Positions 1 to 6,724 of a DNA stretch of 8,673 nucleotides are shown here, piece after piece. Source of the DNA: Candidatus Sordicultor aquaticus (GTDB taxonomy: Bacteria; Atribacterota; Atribacteria; Atribacterales; Caldatribacteriaceae); contig JAGPEW010000023.1 of NCBI GenBank assembly GCA_018056825.1, forward strand, positions 1-8,673, given 5' to 3'. The notes under the pieces are model-generated. The model did not search any database and was not told the DNA's origin. It saw only the letters and a list, made by a program, of their open reading frames with translations. The translations under genes and the position numbers were made by a program. The first letter of the stretch is position 1; each line of letters opens with the position of its first letter.

Positions 1-170
1 ACTGCAATTTCACTCTGCTCCTTATTGAATTGCTCAATAAGGCTAGTCATAATGTAGCCTTCTCCACCGGTAAACAGGGTTAAGAAGGTTAACTCGACGG
101 TTTCCGCAAAAGCAATATTTGGAAAGGCTACTAAAAGACACGCCAAAACAATTAAAACAACCTTTTTCAT
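1..170 (-). CDS. ABC transporter solute-binding protein, N-terminal fragment (sugar type, partial)
   Basis: Partial gene: the start is at 170 and the rest lies beyond the left edge, leaving about 56 codons. The product begins MKKVVLIVLA with a hydrophobic core and an AFA|E signal-peptidase I site near residues 20-23, so it is exported. The mature start, VELTFLTLFTGGEG followed by an IEQFNKE helix, matches the first strand and helix of family 1 extracellular solute-binding proteins (UgpB/MalE-like), which deliver sugars to ABC importers. A Cys at residue 11 is too close to the N-terminus to be a convincing lipobox. The ATG has a GGAGGTAA ribosome binding site 8 bases upstream. It lies 102 bases downstream of the glycoside hydrolase on the same strand, so it is probably the third gene of a sugar operon, with permeases expected outside the window. 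The family call rests on the N-terminus only; the ligand is unknown. Confidence 0.82.
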   Translation of the reverse strand, partial: MKKVVLIVLACLLVAFPNIAFAETVELTFLTLFTGGEGYIMTSLIEQFNKEQSEIA

Positions 171-176
171 GCTTCA

Positions 177-184
177 TTACCTCC
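177..184 (-). promoter_or_regulatory. Ribosome binding site of the solute-binding protein
   Basis: GGAGGTAA on the minus strand, with 8 bases between GGAGGT and the ATG at 170. It fixes the start of the binding-protein gene. Confidence 0.75.
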
Positions 185-244
185 AAGTGATTTTTATTTA
201 AAGATTTCTTTCTTGCCACTCTTTTCTCTTAAACATTGACAGGT

Positions 245-267
245 GTTAAATCCTGCTATTCTTTAAC
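245..267. repeat. Inverted repeat GTTAAA-N11-TTTAAC
   Basis: Two perfect 6-base half-sites, 245-250 and 262-267, lie in the 102-base gap between the hydrolase and the binding protein. The AT-rich arms and 11-base spacer suit a protein-binding site better than a terminator. It could be a second operator or attenuator inside the operon, but half-sites this short can arise by chance. Confidence 0.3.
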
Positions 268-272
268 TCTTA

Positions 273-2912
273 TCACCTCCCTATGTAGTTCTTTAAAATT
301 TGGTTGAAAAGAGCAAACATGGTTGGTGATTTAAAGAGATTTCTGATTAAAGGAAAGGTAGTTAGAATAATTTTACCTTTCCCCGAAGGAACTTCTACTA
401 TAAAATTGATAGGCTCATCAATCCAACCAAATATCATTCCAGAAAGGGTTTGGGAATTAAAATCAAAAATACCATTTAGGTAACAATTAGGAGAATTATC
501 TATGAAGCGATAGTCCAAAATTTTTTCTTTAAATACTTTTCCTGCAACTTTAGGACTTAATATCCCTAACCCACTTACCCATCTGCCCTCTTTTATCCCT
601 GACCTTTTTTCCAAAGTATACCCAAACTCTGAAAAATCAGCCTCCTCAGAGAGTTCCAAAATTATAATTTTCCCCTCATTAGCCCATTTTTGAATATTCT
701 CGTCATACTTTAAAGATAGAATCACCTCTGCCTCAGGAAGGTTACAGATTTCTAATTCGTCAGAACTAAAAGAGTTAATAATAGAACTCTCAGTTAAAGC
801 AATTCTATAGCCTGAATACCTTAAAATGTTTTTGGGAACTACAAAGACATCCATGTAGTTCTCAGCTATAGTTTGATGCTTGGACGTTATCTTAAGGATA
901 AGTTTAAAAGCCTTAGATTCAGTTGCTTCAGGAAGAGAAAATTCAATAGTTCCTATTTCATTCAACCCTTTTTGAATTTTACTAGTAAGTTCCTCCCCTT
1001 TTATATTCGTTTTTTCTACCTTCCAGGATAATCGTGTATCTTCTATTTTTTTATCGGATAAATGGGAAAACAACACCGGTATATTTACTTTTTCTCCTGC
1101 CCAAACACTTATCAGTCTTTCTTTGGGAAAAAGAAGATCCAAACTATTGATATTCTTGAGCTCATCAAAATAAGTTTTCTTACCTCGAGTTATATCTAAA
1201 AGTCCATTGCACTCCCAATATAAGTCTGTGAATTCGGTTATGATATACCCTTGAATCGCTGGATGTTTTCTCAGCTCCTCTATCTGGAAACGGAGAGCTT
1301 GACCTTGTAAATCCTGAAAAGCTTCACACAAACTTTCTATAGATTCAAAAACCTTATTTAATCCATACCCCCAGAATCTTTCTTCTACACCTAAAGGTCG
1401 AGTACCAGGAAAATTTCCTTGCAAAAACCACCAGGGGTCTCCTCCATATTGACCTCTTAGTTTCGTGATGTTTGGTAATCCCCAATTTCCAAACTCTGAA
1501 ACAACCAGAGGTTTTTTTTCTTCGCTTTTACCATCAAGACCATAGGTCCATGTAGGATGATGAGCAAAATCAGCAGCCCAGGCTTTCATATAATTGAATT
1601 TATCAGGAAAGGCAAAATAATTATGAAAATCTTCTATATCTGTCTCTATATGAAAATTGGGGGAACACGCAGAATTATCAACCACTAATCTGGTAGGATC
1701 TTTGGCTTTCAACCACTTATAAGTCTCTTTAAGCCAGTTTCTATCTTCTTCACTATTTAATAAATCTAACCCCCAGCTTTCATTAATAATGGTTCGAATT
1801 ATCACCGAAGGATGATTGTAATCGTGGTCTACCATTTCTTCTAAAGTTTGCATTCCTCTTGCTTTTGCACTGGGAGTGGATTTACTCCAGTTGGGAAGGT
1901 CTTCCCAGATAAGGATGCCCAGTCGATCTGCCCATTTCAAATACCAGGGATGGGGTACTTTTATATGATATCTCAAGCAGTTAAGCCCCATTTCTTTAGC
2001 TAAAATGAGTTCATCCCGGACAAATTCTTCGCTAGGAAGAGCATAGTGAGTAAAAGGATAAAAGTCCTGGTCTAGCGCTCCTCTAAGATATATCGGCTTT
2101 CCATTCAAGAAAATTTTTTCGTTTTGTACTTCTATCTTTCTCATTCCAAATGGTTCTACCACCTCATCATCTACCGGTCTACCTTCTGCATTCACCAGAA
2201 CAGCTTTCAAATGATATAAATTAGGCGTGTCCACATCCCAAAGCATAGGGTCAGGAATGTCCAAATCTTGTTCTACTTGAGAACTCAAAGGAAGAACTTC
2301 ACTCTTTATTTCCTCCCCCAGGGGATTGATGATAGAGAGAACTAATTTGTATTTTTCCCTTATTTCTGAGAAATCTATTTTTATGCTCACTGAGATCTTT
2401 CTCTTATCTATATCAGGAGTTATGTAAAGTTTTTCGATACAATTAATTCCTGTAGTGAAGCACTCCACGTCCTGCCATATCCCTCCAGCAATTCCATACC
2501 AGATAGCTTCTTGTTTTCCATGGGGAATTTCCCCAAAGGGATACTGCGGATCATTATCACCAGGTACAATAACTTTTACCAAGAGTTCATTTTGAGGCTT
2601 AATGTGTTTCGTAACTTCAAAAATAAAAGGAGTATATCCTCCTTCATGGGAACCAATAAAAGAATTATTTAACCATACCTCTGCATAGTAATTTACTGCT
2701 CCAAAGCGGATAAAAACTCTTCTTTCCTTTTCAACAAGATTTCCCACGTAAAAATTCTTCCTGTACCATAAAGTACCTCGATAATCTCTCAGAGCAGGAA
2801 CTTCGTTTCCAACACAACTTGGAACCGAAATAGTGTAGGTATTTGATAAACCAAATCTTTTGTCTAAACTCACTTCCCATATTCCGTTCAATTTTTCTAC
2901 CGCCCTCAACAC
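273..2912 (-). CDS. Glycoside hydrolase family 2 (beta-galactosidase-like), cytoplasmic
   Basis: Retaining exo-glycosidase that would release a terminal sugar from imported oligosaccharides. Numbering from the GTG start (879 residues): sugar-binding jelly-roll about 1-160, Ig-like domain about 165-265, TIM barrel about 265-590. The acid/base pair N377-E378 is in INESWG and the nucleophile E473 is in VVSEFGNWG. The RYH motif (314-316) precedes the usual Pro-rich turn. No signal peptide is visible, so it acts inside the cell. The tail from about 595 looks like another Ig-like domain followed by an alpha/beta glutamine-amidotransferase-like domain ending in a GKGKIILTTFPL-type strand. The start is uncertain. 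An ATG at 2927 overlaps the repressor stop as ATGA, but it has no ribosome binding site, while AGGGAGG at 2918-2924 sits 5 bases before the GTG at 2912 and 8 before a TTG at 2909. Substrate (galactoside, mannoside or other) cannot be read; no beta-glucuronidase N-x-K signature was seen. Confidence 0.9.
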   Translation of the reverse strand: MLRAVEKLNGIWEVSLDKRFGLSNTYTISVPSCVGNEVPALRDYRGTLWYRKNFYVGNLVEKERRVFIRFGAVNYYAEVWLNNSFIGSHEGGYTPFIFEVTKHIKPQNELLVKVIVPGDNDPQYPFGEIPHGKQEAIWYGIAGGIWQDVECFTTGINCIEKLYITPDIDKRKISVSIKIDFSEIREKYKLVLSIINPLGEEIKSEVLPLSSQVEQDLDIPDPMLWDVDTPNLYHLKAVLVNAEGRPVDDEVVEPFGMRKIEVQNEKIFLNGKPIYLRGALDQDFYPFTHYALPSEEFVRDELILAKEMGLNCLRYHIKVPHPWYLKWADRLGILIWEDLPNWSKSTPSAKARGMQTLEEMVDHDYNHPSVIIRTIINESWGLDLLNSEEDRNWLKETYKWLKAKDPTRLVVDNSACSPNFHIETDIEDFHNYFAFPDKFNYMKAWAADFAHHPTWTYGLDGKSEEKKPLVVSEFGNWGLPNITKLRGQYGGDPWWFLQGNFPGTRPLGVEERFWGYGLNKVFESIESLCEAFQDLQGQALRFQIEELRKHPAIQGYIITEFTDLYWECNGLLDITRGKKTYFDELKNINSLDLLFPKERLISVWAGEKVNIPVLFSHLSDKKIEDTRLSWKVEKTNIKGEELTSKIQKGLNEIGTIEFSLPEATESKAFKLILKITSKHQTIAENYMDVFVVPKNILRYSGYRIALTESSIINSFSSDELEICNLPEAEVILSLKYDENIQKWANEGKIIILELSEEADFSEFGYTLEKRSGIKEGRWVSGLGILSPKVAGKVFKEKILDYRFIDNSPNCYLNGIFDFNSQTLSGMIFGWIDEPINFIVEVPSGKGKIILTTFPLIRNLFKSPTMFALFNQILKNYIGR

Positions 2913-2917
2913 ATTAA

Positions 2918-2924
2918 CCTCCCT
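2918..2924 (-). promoter_or_regulatory. Ribosome binding site that decides the glycoside hydrolase start
   Basis: AGGGAGG on the minus strand begins at the last base of the repressor stop codon. It lies inside the reading frame that starts at the ATG at 2927, so it supports initiation at GTG 2912 (spacing 5) or TTG 2909 (spacing 8). An ATG at 2914-2912 is out of frame and hits a stop after one more codon. Confidence 0.6.
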
Positions 2925-3742
2925 CATTTGAACTTATAGTCACTCTGACTGTAGCTACCGTTTTGAGCCGACAACGATGCAATCTCTACTCTCACTCCTT
3001 TTTTTTCCATCTTCTTCAAGATATCTTCCGGAGCACCATCATCAGTAATCAGAATATCCACTTTCCCAATAGGACTAATGGGAATAAGGCGTTTATGCCC
3101 TATTTTGCCGTGATCGGCTAAAATTATGACTGTATGGGCAGAGTTTAGCATCGTACTATTGAATCTTGCTTCACCAGGATTTAGCGTAGTGATACCTCCA
3201 TCGATATCAACACCATCCGCTCCCAAAAAAAGCTTGTCGATAAAGATATCTTTAAGGGATTCTTCTGCTCTGTCACCAACCAGATTGTAAGAACCTTCCC
3301 GAGAAAATCCTCCCGGAACAACAATTCTTACCCCCAATCGGAGAAGTAAATAGGCTATGTTAATAGCATTAGTAACAACCTGAATATTAGGAATATTTCC
3401 CAAAAGCTTGGCAAGCTCGTAAGTGGTTGTTCCTCCACCTAATCCTATGACGTCCCCGGGTTTAATCAAAGTCAATGCCGCTCTGGTAATAGCTCGCTTT
3501 TCCTGTAAGTTTTCCACGTTTCTATCTTCAAAGGGTGGCTCAGGTATAGCGTGGGTAGCTAAAGTTGCTCCTCCCCAGACCCTGACAATAAGACTTTGCT
3601 TCTCCAGATCTTTAAGGTCTCCGCGTAAAGTTATAGGGGAGATGCCTAACTCTTTTGCCAAGGTAGCAACATCCATAGTCCCTCGGCTTTCTAACAATTC
3701 TATGATTTTTCTTTTTCGATTTCTTCTGGTAATTGATTCCAA
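2924..3742 (-). CDS. DeoR/GlpR-family transcriptional repressor
   Basis: DNA-binding repressor of sugar catabolism. From the TTG start (272 residues): an N-terminal DeoR winged helix-turn-helix, with VATLAKELGISPITLRGDLK at about residues 25-44 and the WGGA end of the wing near 56-59, then a DeoRC sugar-phosphate sensor domain. That domain shows GLGGGTTT (100-107), LGADGVD (173-179), ADHGKIGHK (209-217) and a DILITDDGAP strand (229-238). The frame is open to an ATG at 3796, but the promoter -10 (3776-3781) lies inside that extension, so the ATG would not be transcribed. AAGAGGT at 3749-3755 sits 6 bases before the TTG at 3742, and the protein then begins close to the helix-turn-helix as usual in the family. 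The gene heads the operon with the hydrolase and binding protein, and probably represses its own promoter through the 3763-3778 palindrome. The effector is likely a phosphorylated sugar. Confidence 0.93.
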   Translation of the reverse strand: MESITRRNRKRKIIELLESRGTMDVATLAKELGISPITLRGDLKDLEKQSLIVRVWGGATLATHAIPEPPFEDRNVENLQEKRAITRAALTLIKPGDVIGLGGGTTTYELAKLLGNIPNIQVVTNAINIAYLLLRLGVRIVVPGGFSREGSYNLVGDRAEESLKDIFIDKLFLGADGVDIDGGITTLNPGEARFNSTMLNSAHTVIILADHGKIGHKRLIPISPIGKVDILITDDGAPEDILKKMEKKGVRVEIASLSAQNGSYSQSDYKFK

Positions 3743-3748
3743 ACTATT

Positions 3749-3755
3749 ACCTCTT
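3749..3755 (-). promoter_or_regulatory. Ribosome binding site supporting a TTG start for the repressor
   Basis: AAGAGGT on the minus strand, 6 bases before the TTG at 3742. It is the only good ribosome binding site downstream of the predicted transcription start. Confidence 0.65.
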
Positions 3756-3762
3756 AATCTAC

Positions 3763-3778
3763 ACTCATTGCAATAAGT
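3763..3778. promoter_or_regulatory. Palindromic candidate operator for the DeoR repressor
   Basis: ACTCATTGCAATAAGT is a 16-base palindrome with one mismatched pair (C3766/A3775) and a perfect ATTGCAAT core. It overlaps the -10 box and the expected transcription start of the minus-strand operon, where a repressor would block RNA polymerase. Assignment to the adjacent repressor is an inference from position. Confidence 0.55.
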
Positions 3779-3803
3779 ATAATGTATGATTATCAAATGT
3801 CAA
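3776..3803 (-). promoter_or_regulatory. Promoter of the repressor-hydrolase-binding protein operon
   Basis: Minus strand: a perfect -35 TTGACA at 3798-3803, a 16-base spacer and -10 TATACT at 3776-3781. Transcription should start near 3769, giving a 5' leader of about 27 bases before the TTG start at 3742. Confidence 0.75.
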
Positions 3804-4041
3804 TCGAATTCCCATAACTTTTTCAAAAATCATTAAATAAATTCACACACATGCTCATTAAATATAAAGGCTGCAAGTATATTTTCTCGTTTCTGGATTT
3901 TAGTAGTACAACCTATAAGGTATACCCTTCACTAAAGCAAATCCAATACGACTCTAAAATACAACTGATGGAAAAATATCCCAAAAAAAGAAATACAGTA
4001 GCGAAGAGGATTACTTCTCTCAGCCAAGAGCCCTCGGGCAG
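3804..4041. other. Divergent intergenic region with no supported gene
   Basis: This lies between the promoter of the minus-strand sugar operon and that of the plus-strand foldase operon. A 64-codon plus-strand frame (3851-4045) has no ribosome binding site and no recognisable product. Two other short frames read weakly like protein: a plus-strand run of about 35 codons ending at a TAG near 4066, and a hydrophobic minus-strand stretch. They may be remnants of a lost gene, but nothing identifiable remains. No tRNA, riboswitch or strong terminator was recognised. Confidence 0.4.
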
Positions 4042-4071
4042 TTGACAGAGAATGAGATAATGGAGTAGTAT
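4042..4071 (+). promoter_or_regulatory. Promoter of the foldase-vanW operon
   Basis: Perfect -35 TTGACA at 4042-4047, an 18-base spacer and -10 TAGTAT at 4066-4071 (4 of 6 matches). Transcription would start near 4078, leaving a leader of about 35 bases that contains the ribosome binding site GAGGTGG (4101-4107). Confidence 0.6.
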
Positions 4072-4112
4072 TTCAGAAATGTTAAAACTTAAAAGTCACA
4101 GAGGTGGACTAA

Positions 4113-5186
4113 ATGCTGAGAGGTCTGCGTAAACACTTAGATGTAATCCTCATAATTGTAGTAGTAGCTTTTGCTGTAACTATTTACTATGGCTATGGTT
4201 CTTATCAGCGCTCAGGGGAAAGAAATGAAGCAGTAGCAGCCACGGTTAACGGTACAACTATCACTTTCTATGATCTAGATCAAGCTTTTCGTAATCTAAT
4301 TTCCCAATATGACTCTAAAACTCTTAACCAAATGGACGAAAACTCTATGACTTTTTTACGCCGTTTAATATTGGAAAATTTGATTAATAATGAACTTCTC
4401 TATCAAGAGGCCAAATCAAGAAGAATTAAAGTTTCTTCTTCGGAAATAGAAGAACAAATTGAAGCTATTAGGTCTCAATTCCCCTCTGAAGAAGATTTCC
4501 GAAGGTATTTAGAATACCAAGGGCTTAATCTGGCTACCTTACGAGAAGCCATAAAAAGAGAGTTGATGATTCAAAAACTAGAAGATAATGTGGCAGGTGA
4601 AATTACTATACCAGAAGAAGATATAAAAAAATACTATGAAGAAAATAAATCTCTCTTCATTACCCCCCCTCAGTATCACCTGCGGCAGATGACCTTTTCT
4701 TCTCAAGAAGAAGCTGAAACAGTATTAAAACGCCTGTACTTAGGTGAAGATTTTACCCAGTTAGCTAAAGATAATTCTAAAGATGCTTATGCTTCTACAG
4801 GAGGAGACTTAGGATGGGTAAGCGAAAGTAATCTGCCCTCAGAAGTAAAAGAAACTCTCTCTTCTTTAAAAGATAAACCTTTAGCTATTACCCCAGTAAT
4901 TAAAATAGGAGAAAACTACTACATTTATCAAATAGTAGAGTTTAAGCCTCAAGAAGAAAAAAAATACGAAGAAGTAAAAGAAGATATAGAAAAATCTTTA
5001 AAAGAAGAGCAAAAAAGAGTTAAAATCGAACATTTAGTAGCTGAATTGCGAGAGAAAAGTAAAATTAGTATAGCTGAATCATTGCAGATAGCCGAAGCTA
5101 GCCCTTCTCCAGAGCCCGGAGCTACTCCTTTGGGCTCTCCAATAGCAACTGGCGAAGAAAAGAAAGAAGAAACTTCTACTCCGTGA
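4113..5186 (+). CDS. Membrane-anchored SurA/PrsA-type peptidyl-prolyl isomerase
   Basis: Extracytoplasmic foldase assisting folding of exported proteins. The 357 residues contain an uncleaved N-terminal membrane helix (about 10-28) after a basic MLRGLRKH start. A SurA_N-like helical chaperone region follows (about 38-175), opening with VAATVNGTTIT and the LRRLILENLINNELLYQEA helix. A parvulin (rotamase) domain spans about 183-278, with GEDFTQLAKDNSKD, the GGDLGWVS turn (230-237) and a closing YYIYQIVEF strand. A charged helix and a Pro/Ser/Thr-rich tail (about 329-357) end it, probably disordered. A GAGGTGG ribosome binding site lies 5 bases before the ATG. The next gene starts 26 bases downstream and also encodes an envelope protein, so the pair looks like an operon; whether the foldase serves that neighbour is unproven. 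There is no lipobox, unlike classical PrsA. Confidence 0.93.
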   Translation: MLRGLRKHLDVILIIVVVAFAVTIYYGYGSYQRSGERNEAVAATVNGTTITFYDLDQAFRNLISQYDSKTLNQMDENSMTFLRRLILENLINNELLYQEAKSRRIKVSSSEIEEQIEAIRSQFPSEEDFRRYLEYQGLNLATLREAIKRELMIQKLEDNVAGEITIPEEDIKKYYEENKSLFITPPQYHLRQMTFSSQEEAETVLKRLYLGEDFTQLAKDNSKDAYASTGGDLGWVSESNLPSEVKETLSSLKDKPLAITPVIKIGENYYIYQIVEFKPQEEKKYEEVKEDIEKSLKEEQKRVKIEHLVAELREKSKISIAESLQIAEASPSPEPGATPLGSPIATGEEKKEETSTP

Positions 5187-5212
5187 ATTCCAAAAAGCAT
5201 TAGAAAATAACT

Positions 5213-6421
5213 ATGTTGCGTAGATGGCACTTAGTTTTCTTGGTTATAGGGTTATTGCTTTTGCCCTTATTTCTTTCTTCTTGCTCCCGGTCAATTAAAG
5301 GCAATTTATTAGGTGTTGACCTAAGCGAGCTCAAAAAAAGCGACTTATCTCCTTTCTTAGAGATAATGGAAGAGAGGTGGATGGAATCTCCTCTTACCCT
5401 CAAAGTAAATGATATAACCATTTCCCTTAATAAAAAGGATTTAGAAATTTCCTGGAATAAAGAGGGAATGAAAAGATTTATTCTTAGAGGCAAGGGAGAA
5501 ACAGTTTCCATCTTATTTTCCTGGAACGAAGAAAAGGTTAAGAGCATCTTGAATGACTTAACCCAAAAAGCTTACTCCCCTCCTCAAGATTCCCGCTTAG
5601 AAGGAAAAAGAGTAATTCCTTCTCGGGAAGGGAAAAAACTCAATGAGGAAGAAGCACTCACAGAGTTCCGAGAAGCTATATCCCAGGGAAAGGAAGAAAT
5701 AACTCTTACTACTTTCGAGATTATAAAGCCGGAGATTGATACCTCCTTTATTCTCGAAAAATTAGGAGTTTCACATCTATTATCCCGTTATCAAACTTCT
5801 CTTGAGGGTAAAGATGAACCTACAGTTTATAACATTCGAAAGGCTGCTAATTCTATCAATGGTTATATCTTAGATAAAGGAGAAATTTTCTCTTTCAATA
5901 ATTTAGTGGGGAGAGCAGAAAAAGAGGACGGTTATCTCGAAACTCACGTAATGGTTAATGGAAAGCTATCCCCTGGCTACGGAGGAGGAGTATGCCAAGT
6001 ATCTTCTACTCTGTATAACGCTTTATTAAATACTGAAGCTCAAATCTTAGAGCGTCATCCCCATTCCGGATATTCAGAAGCTACTTCTTATGTTCCTCCA
6101 GGGAGAGATGCAGCAGTAAGCTATGGGAGTAAAGATCTGCGATTTTCTTTTCCCACCCAGAAAGTAGTCATTTTTGCCTATATTCAAGAAAAAAATTTAA
6201 TATGCGAGATATGGGGAGAAAAAGAAAATTCTTTACCCAAAACCTGGGAAACTCGAGTTGTTTCCTTAGAAAAAAGCGGGGAGGAAGAAGGACTCTTAAC
6301 CGTAGAAACTATAGTGAGGAACGGAGAAAAAATCGAATATCGCTACCAAGATACTTATCTAATACCCTGGGAGCTGGGACAAAAAATCAAAGAAGACCTT
6401 CAGAATCTTGGTAATAAATAA
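5213..6421 (+). CDS. VanW-family lipoprotein with peptidoglycan-binding-like domain
   Basis: Envelope lipoprotein of 402 residues. The N-terminus is basic then hydrophobic, with lipobox LSSC (residues 21-24), so it should be lipidated at C24. The region about 60-175 resembles the putative peptidoglycan-binding domain that commonly precedes VanW. The VanW domain covers about 203-335: NIRKAANSING, GEIFSFNNLVG, the hallmark GYGGGVCQVSSTLYNA (255-270, C261) and RHPHSGY (281-287). VanW proteins are named from a vancomycin-resistance cluster but their biochemical activity is not established; this gene is not evidence of resistance. The tail (about 345-402) is not a recognisable G5 domain. The frame is closed by a TAG at 5201, so the start is ATG 5213 or TTG 5216. 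Neither has a clear ribosome binding site, which suggests translation coupled to the upstream foldase. It ends tail-to-tail with a URO-D pseudogene. Confidence 0.93.
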   Translation: MLRRWHLVFLVIGLLLLPLFLSSCSRSIKGNLLGVDLSELKKSDLSPFLEIMEERWMESPLTLKVNDITISLNKKDLEISWNKEGMKRFILRGKGETVSILFSWNEEKVKSILNDLTQKAYSPPQDSRLEGKRVIPSREGKKLNEEEALTEFREAISQGKEEITLTTFEIIKPEIDTSFILEKLGVSHLLSRYQTSLEGKDEPTVYNIRKAANSINGYILDKGEIFSFNNLVGRAEKEDGYLETHVMVNGKLSPGYGGGVCQVSSTLYNALLNTEAQILERHPHSGYSEATSYVPPGRDAAVSYGSKDLRFSFPTQKVVIFAYIQEKNLICEIWGEKENSLPKTWETRVVSLEKSGEEEGLLTVETIVRNGEKIEYRYQDTYLIPWELGQKIKEDLQNLGNK

Positions 6422-6721
6422 CTTCTAACATAGCCAGAATATTTTCACAGGGTATATCTCGATTATCCTTTTTCTTAGCCAAGGCAATCATTTCTGCCAT
6501 TCGGGGTTTAATGAACTTTCTCCAAAGAGGAGGCCCCATAATTAGGCCTCCCTGCCATCCTCAATCGTCACCAAAGTGCACTCCATCAAAACCCTTTGCA
6601 AATACCCTACCATCTTTTCCCTAGCAGGTATGGTAAAATCTATGTGATGAGGAACTCTATCTATTTCCCTATATTCTATGGCTCTCCGTACTCTTTCTTT
6701 TTCCTCCGTTTTTCTACTTTT
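6387..6721 (-). pseudogene. Decayed uroporphyrinogen decarboxylase (URO-D)-family gene, internally deleted
   Basis: Minus strand. The first part (about 6712-6600) reads TEEKERVRRAIEYREIDRVP then HHIDFTIPAREKMVGYL, the N-terminus of URO-D/MtaA-type proteins, but AAA stands where the initiator ATG is expected. Around 6600 the frame changes by one and the match jumps to the family's C-terminal half: GFDGVHFGDD, a TGA stop at 6561-6563 where the family usually has Trp, then GWQGGLIMGPPLWRKFIKPR and MAEMIALAKKKD. A second jump near 6445 joins directly to the C-terminal IPCENILAMLE motif. The frame ends at 6387 inside the 3' end of vanW. About 110 codons remain of a family usually near 340 residues. 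The live gene would have been a cytoplasmic decarboxylase or corrinoid-dependent methyltransferase. It follows the minus-strand lipoprotein by a few bases, so it may once have been co-transcribed with it. Confidence 0.8.
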
Positions 6722-6724
6722 TCT

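Noticed and set aside
236..262. Plus-strand TTGACA-N15-TATTCT between the binding protein and the hydrolase
   Set aside because: The spacer is short and it would drive transcription antisense to the hydrolase with no plus-strand gene downstream. Probably coincidental.
3851..4045. 64-codon plus-strand open frame
   Set aside because: It has no ribosome binding site and no recognisable protein character, and its stop overlaps the -35 box of the foldase promoter. Most likely chance.
4949..5547. Minus-strand open frames opposite the foldase and vanW genes
   Set aside because: They lie wholly or largely antisense to well-supported genes, lack family motifs and start signals, and reflect codon composition of the real genes.
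5213..6421. Vancomycin resistance determinant
   Set aside because: Only the VanW domain is shared. No vanHAX-type ligase, dehydrogenase or two-component system is in the window, and VanW-domain proteins are widespread in sensitive bacteria.
6561..6563. TGA in the URO-D remnant as a selenocysteine or recoded Trp
   Set aside because: The same remnant lacks a start and has deletions and a frameshift, and TGA serves as an ordinary stop in other genes here (for example 5184-5186). Simple pseudogene decay explains it.
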